From the NCBI RefSeq assembly GCF_003319125.1, contig NZ_QOHG01000010.1:1-64000 (forward strand): a stretch of 64,000 nt of DNA, written 5' to 3'. Position numbers and translations under genes: made by a program. The notes under the pieces were generated by a model. The model saw nothing but the letters and a program-made list of their open reading frames with translations. It ran no database searches and was not told where the DNA came from. Shown piece by piece: positions 8,844 to 16,643 of this stretch. The DNA is from Blastococcus sp. TF02A-26. GTDB lineage: Bacteria > Actinomycetota > Actinomycetes > Mycobacteriales > Geodermatophilaceae. How positions within the stretch are numbered: position 1 is the stretch's first letter; each line of letters begins with the position of its first letter.

Positions 8844-9947
8844 ATGACGAAGAAGCCCTCGCCCCCACTCGGGATCGAGAACGTGGACCGTGCGCAGTTC
8901 CGGTCGACCCTTCTCGACGGTTTTCGCGACGGTGTCGACGCCGCCTCCCCCGGACCGCTCCTCCGAATGGCGTCGATGCTGCTGAGCGTCACCAGCCATC
9001 CCGATGGCTCCCCGGAGCACACACCCGAGTTCATCCGCCGCCTGCTCGCCTGGAACTGCGTCGAGAGCTCGGCCGGCGCTCTTGCGATGGCCACGCTCGC
9101 TGGTCACGCCGATCTACGCAGGCGGGTCCGCCGCGACCTCGCCGACCGTGGACACTTCGTGCCGCGGTGGCTGGCCGACCTGCACCGATCCACTTCAGTC
9201 GCTCGAGCGGTCGAGGTGTCCGGCCCCTTCCGCGACCTCGACGACCTGGTCCTGGGCGTCACGACGCCGACCGGCCATCCGCTCACCGCCGTCGTCCGCG
9301 TCGACAACGAGATCCGTAGCCGAGACGTCGGCGGCGCACTGTTCGAGCACCCGCTCGACACGGTCGTCGACGGGATGACCCGACCGGGGGACCCGGACGT
9401 CCACGTCCGCGACATCTCGCCGGCCGACGTCCGCGCCCGCCTGGAAGCGGCTCTCAGCGGACCGGACGTCGACGCACTCATCGGGAAGAGCACCGACTGG
9501 TCGTCCCAGCGCCCCATCCTGCGGTGGATGCTCGCGCTGCTGACGGCCGGAGGCGATGCCACGGTGCCCGGATCGATGGACGACGTCGACCTGGACGCCG
9601 TCGCCGCCGAGTTCCTCGCCAGTCCGTGGGGGCGCCCCTGGACGCGCCGGGGCCTGCCTCTGCTGCTCGAGGAGATCCTGGCCGACGGGCTGGGCAACGG
9701 CATCGGTGATCCGTTGCTCTGGGCTCCGCACCACGTCCGCCGACTGCTCGGTGTGGAGCCGGCGGAGGCGCTCCTCGACCACCTCGACGCCGGGCGCACG
9801 CCCGAGCTGCTCCGCGACCTGATCCGCTACGGCCACGCCGAGCGCGGACTACGACCGGAGCTCATCGATCGCAGCCTCGCCGCCGTCGACCGTCACGCGG
9901 ACTCGTTCCTCGACGCCGTCCGCGCCTGGCAGAGCGATGCCGGGTGA
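8844..9947 (+). CDS. Hypothetical protein, 367 residues
   Basis: I do not recognise this protein. It is soluble, with no signal peptide or membrane segment, mostly alpha-helical, with many Leu-rich and Arg/Asp-rich helices (LRRRVRRDLADRG, LLDHLDAGRTPELLRDLI), reminiscent of helical-repeat scaffolds. A possible leaderless -10 (TACCTT) precedes the ATG. The gene overlaps the open frame leading into the next gene, and three genes on this strand (8844-10866) may be one unit. Codon use matches the neighbours, so it looks native. Confidence 0.65.
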   Translation: MTKKPSPPLGIENVDRAQFRSTLLDGFRDGVDAASPGPLLRMASMLLSVTSHPDGSPEHTPEFIRRLLAWNCVESSAGALAMATLAGHADLRRRVRRDLADRGHFVPRWLADLHRSTSVARAVEVSGPFRDLDDLVLGVTTPTGHPLTAVVRVDNEIRSRDVGGALFEHPLDTVVDGMTRPGDPDVHVRDISPADVRARLEAALSGPDVDALIGKSTDWSSQRPILRWMLALLTAGGDATVPGSMDDVDLDAVAAEFLASPWGRPWTRRGLPLLLEEILADGLGNGIGDPLLWAPHHVRRLLGVEPAEALLDHLDAGRTPELLRDLIRYGHAERGLRPELIDRSLAAVDRHADSFLDAVRAWQSDAG

Positions 9948-10009
9948 CGGAGCGTCCACCTGTGGACAACGTCCGCGCCGATCGGCGGGATGAGCCAGAG
10001 TCCCGGCGC

Positions 10010-10450
10010 ATGTCGACCAGACCCCACCCCGATGTCCGCACCACGAACGATGCCGAGCTGACCGAGCGGTGGCGCGCCCTGCTCCAGCTCGACGGCCCGC
10101 CCGTCCGCCGCTCACTGTTCCTGGCCTGGATCCGCCGCGACGGCACCATGGTCCCGCTGCTCATCCCGGTCGAGGACGTCCCGCTCGAGGCCGACCGCGA
10201 GATGCTCGGCAACGTCCACCACGTCCACAAGACCGTGGCCGAGTCCGAGGACGTCGATCCGCACGAGCTGCACCTGGCGATGCTGCTCGAACGCCGCGGG
10301 CCGGCGGGACTCTCCCCCGACGACCACGACTGGAGTTCGGCGATCGAGGCCGTGCTGCGGGACCGCGACGGCCTGGACTGCAGCCTGCACGTGGGCGACG
10401 GACGCACCGCCGTCTGCGTCCTCCCGCGCATGCAGTGGCCCGCGTCGTGA
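10010..10450 (+). CDS. Hypothetical protein, 146 residues
   Basis: Unrecognised soluble protein with the blocks RWRALLQLDGPPVRRSLFLA, WIRRDGTMVPLLIPVEDVP and SLHVGDGRTAVCVLP. The ATG at 10010 has CAGAGT eight bases upstream. The frame is open to an upstream ATG at 9944 that overlaps the previous stop, so a longer form cannot be excluded. Its stop overlaps the GTG of the next gene (GTGA), which argues for co-translation. Confidence 0.6.
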   Translation: MSTRPHPDVRTTNDAELTERWRALLQLDGPPVRRSLFLAWIRRDGTMVPLLIPVEDVPLEADREMLGNVHHVHKTVAESEDVDPHELHLAMLLERRGPAGLSPDDHDWSSAIEAVLRDRDGLDCSLHVGDGRTAVCVLPRMQWPAS

Positions 10451-10866
10451 GCCCGTGGCCGGTGCTGGGCTCGGTCCTCCTGGCCGGGGCCACCGCGACG
10501 GCCCTCACCGTCGGCGTCACCGACAACGGCCCGGCCGGACCGATCACGCCGCGTGCTGCCCTCGAGGCCTACTTCTGGGCGGCCACCCGCGGCGACGGTG
10601 ACGCGAGCTGGGACCTGCTCTGCGCGGACGAGCAACGATCCCAGGGCCCCCGCGACCAGTACCTCCGGACCATGGCGGACCTGCGGAGTGCATCGGACGA
10701 GGATCGCTTCCAGATGCGCATCAGCGGTCTGACGGTCGCCGACCCCTCCGCCGGCGGCGAGACCGTGGCGCGCTTGCTCTACTCCTCGGCAGACGGGTCG
10801 GCCTTCTACGAGTGGGTGCTCGTGACCTGGGAGCGCGACGGGTTCCGGGTGTGCACCGTCCTCTGA
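10447..10866 (+). CDS. Exported or membrane-anchored NTF2-like protein
   Basis: A 139-residue product starting with a short hydrophobic segment (VSPWPVLGSVLLAGATATAL), probably a signal anchor, followed by AALEAYFWAATRGDGDASWD and a C-terminal sheet region ending EWVLVTWERDGFRVCTVL. This order (helix with an A-x-x-Y-x-x-A-x-x-x-G motif, then strands) is what an NTF2/lumazine-binding-like fold shows, but that is a weak match. The start is the GTG overlapping the previous stop codon. It ends 5 bp before the convergent MaoC gene. Confidence 0.6.
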   Translation: MSPWPVLGSVLLAGATATALTVGVTDNGPAGPITPRAALEAYFWAATRGDGDASWDLLCADEQRSQGPRDQYLRTMADLRSASDEDRFQMRISGLTVADPSAGGETVARLLYSSADGSAFYEWVLVTWERDGFRVCTVL

Positions 10867-10871
10867 CCGGC

Positions 10872-11732
10872 TCAGGCCGCGTCGACCTCGACGCGGCCGT
10901 GCTTCAGCACCGTCTGCCCGCCCGACTCGGCCTCGAAGGCGAACGCCCGGCGGCCCTCGGCGGTCGGACCCGCGTCGTACACCGACACCGTGATCTCGTC
11001 ACCGGGGAACGCGTAGCGGGCGAAGCGCACCGCGATCCGCCGGATCCGGTCGGGCTCCCCGCCGGCGGCCAGCGCCACCAGCGCCCGGCTGGCGATCCCG
11101 AGCGTGCACAGCCCCTGCAGGAACTTGCCGCGGTCGCCGGTCATCGGCCGCGCCGCCCGGTCGTCGACGTGGATCACCGCCCGGTCCCCCGACGCCCCGG
11201 CGTAGCGGAACGTCTGGTCGGCCGTCGTCCCCAGCACCATCGAGCCGACCCGCCGCGACCGCGCCTCCTCCGGGAACGTGTGGTCGGCCATCGGACGCCC
11301 CTGGTCCCCGCCGGTCACCTCGCCGAGGTAGATCACCGACCAGAAGTGCTCGTAGACCAGCTCGCCGGCCTCGTCCACGCTCGCGACGCGGTTGAACAGG
11401 TTGAGCCCTCCGCGGTTGACGACGGCCGAGCTGACCTCACCGGTCGTCCGCAGCACCGTCCCGGGCCGCAGCGGACGGTGGATGTACAGGTCGGTCTCCC
11501 CGTGCCCCGCACCGAACCCACCGGCCAGCGCCTCGTGGTCCGGCCGCAGCACCGACGCCAGGAACGGCTGCAGCCCCGGCACCACCGCATACGTGGGCGG
11601 CACCGCCCGGCCGTCGGCGTACTGCGGGTTGTCGTCGTTGATCGCCAGCCCGAACGCCGCGATCTCCCCCGGGTCGCTCGAGCTCTCCACGGGCTCCGAC
11701 GCCTGGCCGAACGGGATCTTCGTGGTGTCCAT
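10872..11732 (-). CDS. Double hot-dog MaoC-like enoyl-CoA hydratase
   Basis: A 286-residue enzyme with two hot-dog halves. The N-terminal half (INDDNPQYADG, VPPTYAVVPG) is the FAS1-like MaoC dehydratase region; the C-terminal half carries the hydratase-2 region near FRYAGASGDRAVIHVDD, where this family usually has a D-x-x-x-x-H active motif, and the downstream FLQGLCTLGIASRAL helix. Such enzymes hydrate trans-2-enoyl-CoA to the (R)-3-hydroxyacyl-CoA in beta-oxidation of fatty acids or steroid side chains. In this copy the usual N-P-(L/I)-H motif reads DRAVIHVDD, so the catalytic Asp/His should be checked. ATG start at 11732. Confidence 0.85.
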   Translation of the reverse strand: MDTTKIPFGQASEPVESSSDPGEIAAFGLAINDDNPQYADGRAVPPTYAVVPGLQPFLASVLRPDHEALAGGFGAGHGETDLYIHRPLRPGTVLRTTGEVSSAVVNRGGLNLFNRVASVDEAGELVYEHFWSVIYLGEVTGGDQGRPMADHTFPEEARSRRVGSMVLGTTADQTFRYAGASGDRAVIHVDDRAARPMTGDRGKFLQGLCTLGIASRALVALAAGGEPDRIRRIAVRFARYAFPGDEITVSVYDAGPTAEGRRAFAFEAESGGQTVLKHGRVEVDAA

Positions 11733-11783
11733 GGCCGCACTTCCTAGCGCACGCGGACACCCGTCCCGGACGAGAACCGAGGC

Positions 11784-12164
11784 TCAGTCCTCCAGCGAGC
11801 GGATCCACAGCGCCGCGGCGCCGTAGGCCAGCGAGCTGACGACCGCCCGCGTCGTCGTGCGGCTGCCGGCCTTCCCCGCGCCCGCCAGCGCGGTCAGCGT
11901 GTCGATGAGGTTCACCGCCGCCACCGCGGTCAGCCCCCGGTCGACCTCGTCGTCGGTCTTCGCGGTCAGCGCCAGCGCGGAGAGGGCCAGCGCCCGGCTG
12001 CCGAACAGCCGCTGCAGCTGCAGCCCGCCGGGCGTCACCGGCACCCCGTAGCCGTTGGCCACCACCCGCGGCGCCACCACGCTCACCAGCCCGAACGCCG
12101 CTCCTGCGGCACCCAGCGCCTTCGCCATCGACTGCTTCGACGTGCCCGTGGCGGTCTTCGCCAT
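11784..12164 (-). CDS. DUF4267-like small membrane protein
   Basis: A 126-residue protein with about four hydrophobic helices: AKALGAAGAAFGLVSVVAP, a central ALALSALALTA, TAVAAVNLIDTLTALAGAG and AVVSSLAYGAAALWI. The GxxxLxxPRxxxxxYG start and the LFGSRALAL motif resemble DUF4267. Function unknown. The ATG at 12164 is preferred, with a GGGAGTC ribosome site just upstream, over a start 18 codons earlier. Confidence 0.65.
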   Translation of the reverse strand: MAKTATGTSKQSMAKALGAAGAAFGLVSVVAPRVVANGYGVPVTPGGLQLQRLFGSRALALSALALTAKTDDEVDRGLTAVAAVNLIDTLTALAGAGKAGSRTTTRAVVSSLAYGAAALWIRSLED

Positions 12165-12281
12165 GGCCGACTCCCTCGGACCGGGATGGGGCGGCGCGCT
12201 CTCACCGCCCACCGCCACTCAACCAGCGCCCCCGCCGTCCCGCAGCGCGGACGGACCCCCTCCGCACTAGCGTCGGTCGCC

Positions 12282-13055
12282 GTGGCGGTCGAGCTGCAGC
12301 ACCGCCCCACCCGCTGGGGCACGATGCGCAGCCGCACGGCCGGCACCCCGCGGACCGGTGTCCCCGAGGTCGTCGTCGTCCCCGGGCTCGCCGTCTCGAA
12401 CTACCTGCAGCCGGCCGTCGAGGCGCTCGGCGCCTGGACCCGCGCGCACCTCGTCGAGCTGCCCGGCTTCTCCGGCAGCGGCGAGCCGCCGCACCCGATG
12501 GACGTCGCCCAGTTCGCCGACGCCGTCATCGAGTGGCTCGCCACGTCCGGCCTGCACCGCGTCGTCCTCGTCGGCCACTCCAGCGGCACCCAGGTCGTCG
12601 CCCACGTGGCGGCGCGCGAGCCCGAGCGGGTGGCGGCGCTCGTGCTCGCCTCCCCCACCGTCGACCCGGCCTTCCGCAGCCTGCGCAAGGTGCTGCTCGC
12701 CTGGCGGCGCAACCACGCGCTCGAGCCGCCCGACCTCGACGAGCAGCACGCCCCGGAGCGCCGGCGGGCCAGCCTGCGGCGGGTCCGGCACGCCCTCGCC
12801 GTCCACCTCGACGACCGCCTGGAGGAGACCGTCGAGCGGGTCGCGCAGCCCACGCTCGTCCTCTACGGCGACACCGACCGACTCTGCACCGAGGCCTGGG
12901 CCCGGGAGCTCGCCCACCGGGCTCCCGACGGCCGGTTCGTGGTCCTCCCCGGCGCGCACAGCTTCGTCTGGACCGCCCCCGACGCGTGGTCCGCGCCCGT
13001 CGAGGCCCTGGCCCGCGAGGTCGGGCACGGATCCCCGCCGGCACCCCCGGCGTAG
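12282..13055 (+). CDS. Alpha/beta-hydrolase fold protein
   Basis: A 257-residue soluble hydrolase. The nucleophile elbow is VLVGHSSGTQVVAHVA (Ser of GHSSG), the likely acid is the Asp of VLYGDTDRLC, and the His lies in VVLPGAHSFVWTAP. The oxyanion region PGLAVSNYLQP precedes them. Substrate unknown; the short cap (RRNHALEPPDLDEQHAP) suggests a small ester or lactone. GTG start at 12282, with TAGCGT eight bases upstream. It is divergent from the DUF4267-like gene and followed by a perfect terminator hairpin. Confidence 0.82.
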   Translation: MAVELQHRPTRWGTMRSRTAGTPRTGVPEVVVVPGLAVSNYLQPAVEALGAWTRAHLVELPGFSGSGEPPHPMDVAQFADAVIEWLATSGLHRVVLVGHSSGTQVVAHVAAREPERVAALVLASPTVDPAFRSLRKVLLAWRRNHALEPPDLDEQHAPERRRASLRRVRHALAVHLDDRLEETVERVAQPTLVLYGDTDRLCTEAWARELAHRAPDGRFVVLPGAHSFVWTAPDAWSAPVEALAREVGHGSPPAPPA

Positions 13056-13070
13056 GAGCCACAGAACGGA

Positions 13071-13102
13071 GCAGCCGCCCGGACCGAGGTCCGGGCGGCT
13101 GC
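13071..13102 (+). terminator. Intrinsic-type terminator hairpin
   Basis: Perfect 14-bp inverted repeat GCAGCCGCCCGGAC / GTCCGGGCGGCTGC with a CGAG tetraloop, 16 bp after the hydrolase stop codon. The symmetric stem could also serve the convergent gene ending at 13159. The U-tract is weak. Confidence 0.85.
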
Positions 13103-13158
13103 TGTGTCGGTGCGAGGCCGCTCTGCTACAGCCCCTCGTCGTTCAGGTGTTCGGTCGA

Positions 13159-13671
13159 TCAGTGGTGCGTGTGGCCCGTGCGGGTGTCGTGCGCGCCGTG
13201 CCAGTCGTCGTCGCCCTCGGGCTCCTTGGCCAGCAGGCCCGCGCCGACCGACCAGACGATGCCACCGAGGAGCGCGATCCAGACGCCGATCTCCACCTCG
13301 ACCTCGGTGTCGAAGGACGCGACACCGGTGGCGTCGAAGAGGTTGCTCAGGGCCAGGAGCGTCGCGGCGATGCCGACGGCCATGGTGACCAGGGTCAGGC
13401 CGCGGTGCTGGCCGCCACGCGCGCGGCTCATCGCGTAGAAGAGCGCGATGACGAGGCCGACGCCGATGTAGGCGGTCAGCGGGTTGGCGCCGTCGGCGTC
13501 GTAGCCCGAGACCGACTCGTCGGCGTCGGTGACCGAGAACCAGTCGAGGAACACGGAGATCAGGAAGATCACGACGCCGGCAGTGGCGACATAGGCGCCG
13601 AGGGGGTTCGCCTTGCGCTCACGGGTGAGCGGGCGATCCGACGCGTATCCGGGGTTGTCTGCAGATGCCAT
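13159..13671 (-). CDS. Four-helix membrane protein with His-rich tail
   Basis: A 170-residue protein with four membrane helices: GAYVATAGVVIFLISVFLDW, PLTAYIGVGLVIALFYAMS, GLTLVTMAVGIAATLLAL and the segment ending GGIVWSVGAGLLA. The C-terminus DDWHGAHDTRTGHTHH is His-rich and could bind metal. The family is not recognised. ATG start at 13671 with TAGCGG six bases upstream. Two 11-bp-spaced GTTCAGG repeats lie about 30 bp upstream of the -10, where an activator would bind. Confidence 0.75.
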   Translation of the reverse strand: MASADNPGYASDRPLTRERKANPLGAYVATAGVVIFLISVFLDWFSVTDADESVSGYDADGANPLTAYIGVGLVIALFYAMSRARGGQHRGLTLVTMAVGIAATLLALSNLFDATGVASFDTEVEVEIGVWIALLGGIVWSVGAGLLAKEPEGDDDWHGAHDTRTGHTHH

Positions 13672-13713
13672 GAGCGTCCGCTACCCGACGCGGACCGGCT
13701 CACCTGGGAGATC

Positions 13714-13731
13714 CCTGAACGTCACCTGAAC
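13714..13731 (-). promoter_or_regulatory. 11-bp direct repeats resembling a PhoP/RegX3 box
   Basis: On the minus strand two GTTCAGG units lie exactly 11 bp apart (GTTCAGGTGACGTTCAGG). Direct GTTCA-type repeats with 11-bp spacing are the known layout of PhoP/RegX3-class response-regulator boxes in actinobacteria. The pair is placed about 30 bp upstream of the TAGCGG -10 of the four-helix membrane protein gene. Confidence 0.4.
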
Positions 13732-13734
13732 GTG

Positions 13735-14139
13735 TCATGCGTCGAGGCGGGCCGAGGCCGTCCCGACGACGACGTCCCGGCCGTCCTGGTTCGTCGTCCG
13801 CACGGCGAGGTCGACCGAGTCCTCGTGCACCGCGGTCACCGTCAGCGTCGTGACCAGCGTGTCCCCGGGCCAGACCTGGCCGCGGAACTGCACGCCGAAC
13901 GACAGCAGCGCGTCCTCCCCCACCCAGTCGGTCAGCGCCCGCCCGGTCATGCCCATCGTCAGCATCCCGTGCGCGAACACCCCCGGGAAGCCGGCCACCT
14001 GCGTCGCGAACACCTCGTCGGTGTGCAGCGGGTTGTAGTCCCCGGAAGCGCCGGCGTACATGACGATCTGCGTCCGGGTCAGGTCGTCGACGACCGTCAC
14101 CTCCCGCGCGTCCCCGACCGCGACCTCCCCGCGCCGCAT
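13735..14139 (-). CDS. MaoC-like dehydratase, small hot-dog subunit
   Basis: A 134-residue single hot-dog protein of the enoyl-CoA hydratase/HadB type. The hydratase motif reads YAGASGDYNPLHTDEVFA, with the catalytic Asp and His of D-x-N-P-L-H, followed by the FAHGMLTMGMTGRAL helix. Proteins of this size act as heterodimers with a FAS1-like partner, which is the gene directly upstream; the two share a single base at TGATG. Last gene of a five-gene lipid-degradation operon. Confidence 0.93.
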   Translation of the reverse strand: MRRGEVAVGDAREVTVVDDLTRTQIVMYAGASGDYNPLHTDEVFATQVAGFPGVFAHGMLTMGMTGRALTDWVGEDALLSFGVQFRGQVWPGDTLVTTLTVTAVHEDSVDLAVRTTNQDGRDVVVGTASARLDA

Positions 14140-14630
14140 CACGCCTCCCCCGAGCCGGACGACGGCGGACGGCCCGTCTCCACCGCGACCGACCGCGCCG
14201 TCACGACCAGCTCGCCGTCGGCGTCCCGGTACTCGGTCACGTACGAGGTGAAGTGGAGCGTCCCGCCGCGCTTGCCCTCCTTGGTCCACTCCTCGCCCGG
14301 CCGGCTGGTCGCGGTCAGCACGTCGCCGACCCGCACCGGCCGGTGGTAGGTGAAGTGCTGCTCGGCGTGCAGCGTCGACGCCGTCCCGCCCGCCGGGTCC
14401 CCGCCCGGGATGCCGCCACCCGCCGATGCCGTGCCCGATGGAGTCCGGCCCGAGCCGAACCACGGCTCCCCCGGCGTCGGCCGCAGCGGGTGGGTCGGCT
14501 GGAACTGCGCACCGGCCGCCACGAACGTCGGCGGGGCAAGCCCGTCAGGGTCGTACGTCGCCGCCTCGCCCAGCGCCCGCCGGAACATCAGCACGTGCCC
14601 GGCCTCCACCGGGAAGGACTGCTCAGCCAC
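14139..14630 (-). CDS. FAS1-like MaoC dehydratase partner subunit
   Basis: A 163-residue hot-dog protein with the N-terminal segment VLMFRRALGEAATYD and a LHAEQHFTYHRPVRVGDVL block typical of the FAS1-like, non-catalytic half of two-subunit hydratases (the ChsH2-N, HadA and HadC kind). It lacks the D-x-N-P-x-H motif, which is supplied by the next gene. The middle (EPWFGSGRTPSGTASAGGGI) is a Gly-rich, probably flexible insertion. GTG start overlaps the end of the upstream dehydrogenase gene by 8 nt. Confidence 0.88.
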   Translation of the reverse strand: MAEQSFPVEAGHVLMFRRALGEAATYDPDGLAPPTFVAAGAQFQPTHPLRPTPGEPWFGSGRTPSGTASAGGGIPGGDPAGGTASTLHAEQHFTYHRPVRVGDVLTATSRPGEEWTKEGKRGGTLHFTSYVTEYRDADGELVVTARSVAVETGRPPSSGSGEA

Positions 14631-15723
14631 GACCGGCCTCCAGCAACGTCATCAGCGCCTCCCGGTGCTCGGCGGGCGAGCCGAACAGCAGCTGCGCGCT
14701 CTTCGCCCGCCGGTAGTACAGGTGCGCCGGGTGCTCCCAGGTGAAGCCGATCCCGCCGTGCACCTCGATGTTCGCCGCCGCCGCCGCGAAGTAGGCGTCC
14801 CCGCAGAACGACGACGCCACCCGCGCCGCCACCGGCAGATCCGGCGCGTCGGCATCCACCGCGGCCAGCGCCGCCGCGGCCGCCACCTCCATCCGCGACA
14901 CGTCGATCAGCATGTCCGCGCACCGGTGCTTGATGGCCTGGAACGACCCGATCGCCCGGCCGAACTGGTAACGCGTCCGCGCGTACTCGGTCGCCATCTC
15001 CAGCACCCGCTTCGCGCCGCCCACCTGCTCGGCCGTCTGCCCGGCGAGTGCCCGGTCCAGCAGCGCGGCAGCGATCCGCTCGCCGTCACCCTGGGAGCCG
15101 ATCAGCGTCGCCGGCGTCGCGTGCAGCGAGACCTGCGCCTGCCGGCGGGTCAGGTCCAGCGTGCGCAGCGGCCGCCGCGACAGCCCGGGCGCATCGGCGC
15201 GGACGGCGAACAGCGACGTCCCGCCCTCGCATGTGGCGAACACGAGCAGCAGGTCAGCGGTCGCGCCGTCGAGCACGCCCTCCGCCGTCCCGTCGATGAG
15301 CCAGCCCCGCGACCCGGCCACCGCCTCGCACGTCGGCGTCCCGGTCATCCCGCCGACCGCCACCCGCAGCTCGCCGGACGCGATGCCCGGCAGATGGGCG
15401 GCCTGCGCACCAGCGTCGCCGGACAGCAGCAGCGCCCCCGCCCCGAGGACCACGGTCGAGAAGAACGGCGCCGGCAGCAGCGCCCACCCCATCTCCTCCA
15501 GGACGACGCCCAGCTCGGCGAACCCCGCCCTCGACCCGCCGTGCTCCTCGGGCACCACCAATCCGGTGAGCCCGAGCTCGCCGGCCAGCCGGCCCCACAG
15601 CGCGGCGTCGAACCCGGACGGGGAGTCCGCGATCCGCCGCACCTCGGCCTCCGGGACGGCGGACTCCAGGAACCCGCGGACGGAGGCGCGCAGGTCGTCG
15701 GCAACAGTCGTGGTCACGGTCAT
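14623..15723 (-). CDS. Acyl-CoA dehydrogenase, second subunit
   Basis: A 366-residue FAD enzyme of the acyl-CoA dehydrogenase fold. It has the N-terminal ELGLTGLVVPEEHGG block and the C-terminal YARTRYQFGRAIGSFQAIKH and IEVHGGIGFTWEHPAHLY blocks. It is shorter than the usual 380-400 residues, as is normal for one member of the heterotetrameric acyl-CoA dehydrogenases of actinobacterial steroid catabolism. The ATG at 15723 overlaps the SDR stop codon (ATGA). The likely partner is the dehydrogenase encoded first in this operon. Substrate not deducible; a steroid side chain or other branched acyl-CoA is an inference from the operon pattern. Confidence 0.93.
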   Translation of the reverse strand: MTVTTTVADDLRASVRGFLESAVPEAEVRRIADSPSGFDAALWGRLAGELGLTGLVVPEEHGGSRAGFAELGVVLEEMGWALLPAPFFSTVVLGAGALLLSGDAGAQAAHLPGIASGELRVAVGGMTGTPTCEAVAGSRGWLIDGTAEGVLDGATADLLLVFATCEGGTSLFAVRADAPGLSRRPLRTLDLTRRQAQVSLHATPATLIGSQGDGERIAAALLDRALAGQTAEQVGGAKRVLEMATEYARTRYQFGRAIGSFQAIKHRCADMLIDVSRMEVAAAAALAAVDADAPDLPVAARVASSFCGDAYFAAAAANIEVHGGIGFTWEHPAHLYYRRAKSAQLLFGSPAEHREALMTLLEAGRG

Positions 15724-16643
15724 CCCCAGTACGGCCGGTTCAGCTCGAACTCGACGGTCGCGAAGTGCGCCGCCTCCTTCTCCAGCTCCGCGATGGTCCA
15801 GCGCTGGTCGGGCTTGGTGATCGCGTCGACGACCGCCCACGGCTGGAACAGGTGCACCCCGCCGCCCTGCACGTAGAAGACGCGGCCGGTGATCGGGCAG
15901 TCCCGCGTCGCCAGGTAGCCGACGAACGGCGAGACGTGGCCCGGGTCGTACGGCGCGAACGACCCGTCGTCGGGCAGCGGCGGAGCCTCGTCCGGCAACC
16001 GCCCGTCCACCGGCGGCTGGATCAGCCGGGTCGCCGCCGCCGGGGCGATCGCGTTGACCCGCACGCCGTACCGGGCCAACTCGTCGGCGGCGATCAGCGC
16101 GAAGCTGGCGATGCCGCTCTTGGCCGGGCCGTAGTTCGTCTGGCCGACCATCCCGAACAGCCCGGACACCGACGTCGTGCAGACGACCGAGGCGGCCACC
16201 TGCTCGCCGGCCTTCGACCGCGCACGCCAGTACCGCGCCGCAGCCCGGGTGGGCAGGAAGTGGCCGGTCAGGTGCGTGCGGAGGACGGCGTCCCAGTCCT
16301 CGTCGGCCATGTTCACGAGCATCCGGTCGCGCAGGATGCCGGCGTTGTTGACCAGCACGTGCAGGTCGCCGAAGGCCTCCAGCGCGGTCTCGACCAGCCG
16401 GGCGGCGCCCTCGGGGTCTGCCACGTCGTCGGTGTTCGCCACGGCCGAGCCGCCGGCCGCCTGGATCTCCTCGACCACCCGCTGCGCGACCGTGGGGTCG
16501 CTGCCCTCGCCGTGCGGAGAGCAGCCGAGGTCGTTGACGACGACCTGCGCGCCCTCGGCGGCGAACAGGAGCGCGTGCTGCCGGCCGATCCCGCGGCCCG
16601 CGCCGGTGACGATCGCGACCCGGCCCTCGAGCGCGCCGCTCAC
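15720..16643 (-). CDS. SDR-family 3-hydroxyacyl-CoA dehydrogenase-like oxidoreductase
   Basis: A 307-residue short-chain dehydrogenase. The NAD-binding motif is VTGAGRGIGRQHALLFAAEG, followed by VNNAGILRDRMLVNM. The catalytic part has a Ser in VCTTSVSGLFG and YGPAKSGIASFA with the Tyr-x-x-x-Lys pair. Its size and C-terminal extension (DQRWTIAELEKEAAHFAT) fit the MFE-2/17-beta-hydroxysteroid-dehydrogenase-like group that oxidises 3-hydroxyacyl-CoA. GTG start overlaps the stop codon of the upstream dehydrogenase gene (GTGA), and its own stop overlaps the next start (ATGA). Confidence 0.92.
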   Translation of the reverse strand: MSGALEGRVAIVTGAGRGIGRQHALLFAAEGAQVVVNDLGCSPHGEGSDPTVAQRVVEEIQAAGGSAVANTDDVADPEGAARLVETALEAFGDLHVLVNNAGILRDRMLVNMADEDWDAVLRTHLTGHFLPTRAAARYWRARSKAGEQVAASVVCTTSVSGLFGMVGQTNYGPAKSGIASFALIAADELARYGVRVNAIAPAAATRLIQPPVDGRLPDEAPPLPDDGSFAPYDPGHVSPFVGYLATRDCPITGRVFYVQGGGVHLFQPWAVVDAITKPDQRWTIAELEKEAAHFATVEFELNRPYWG

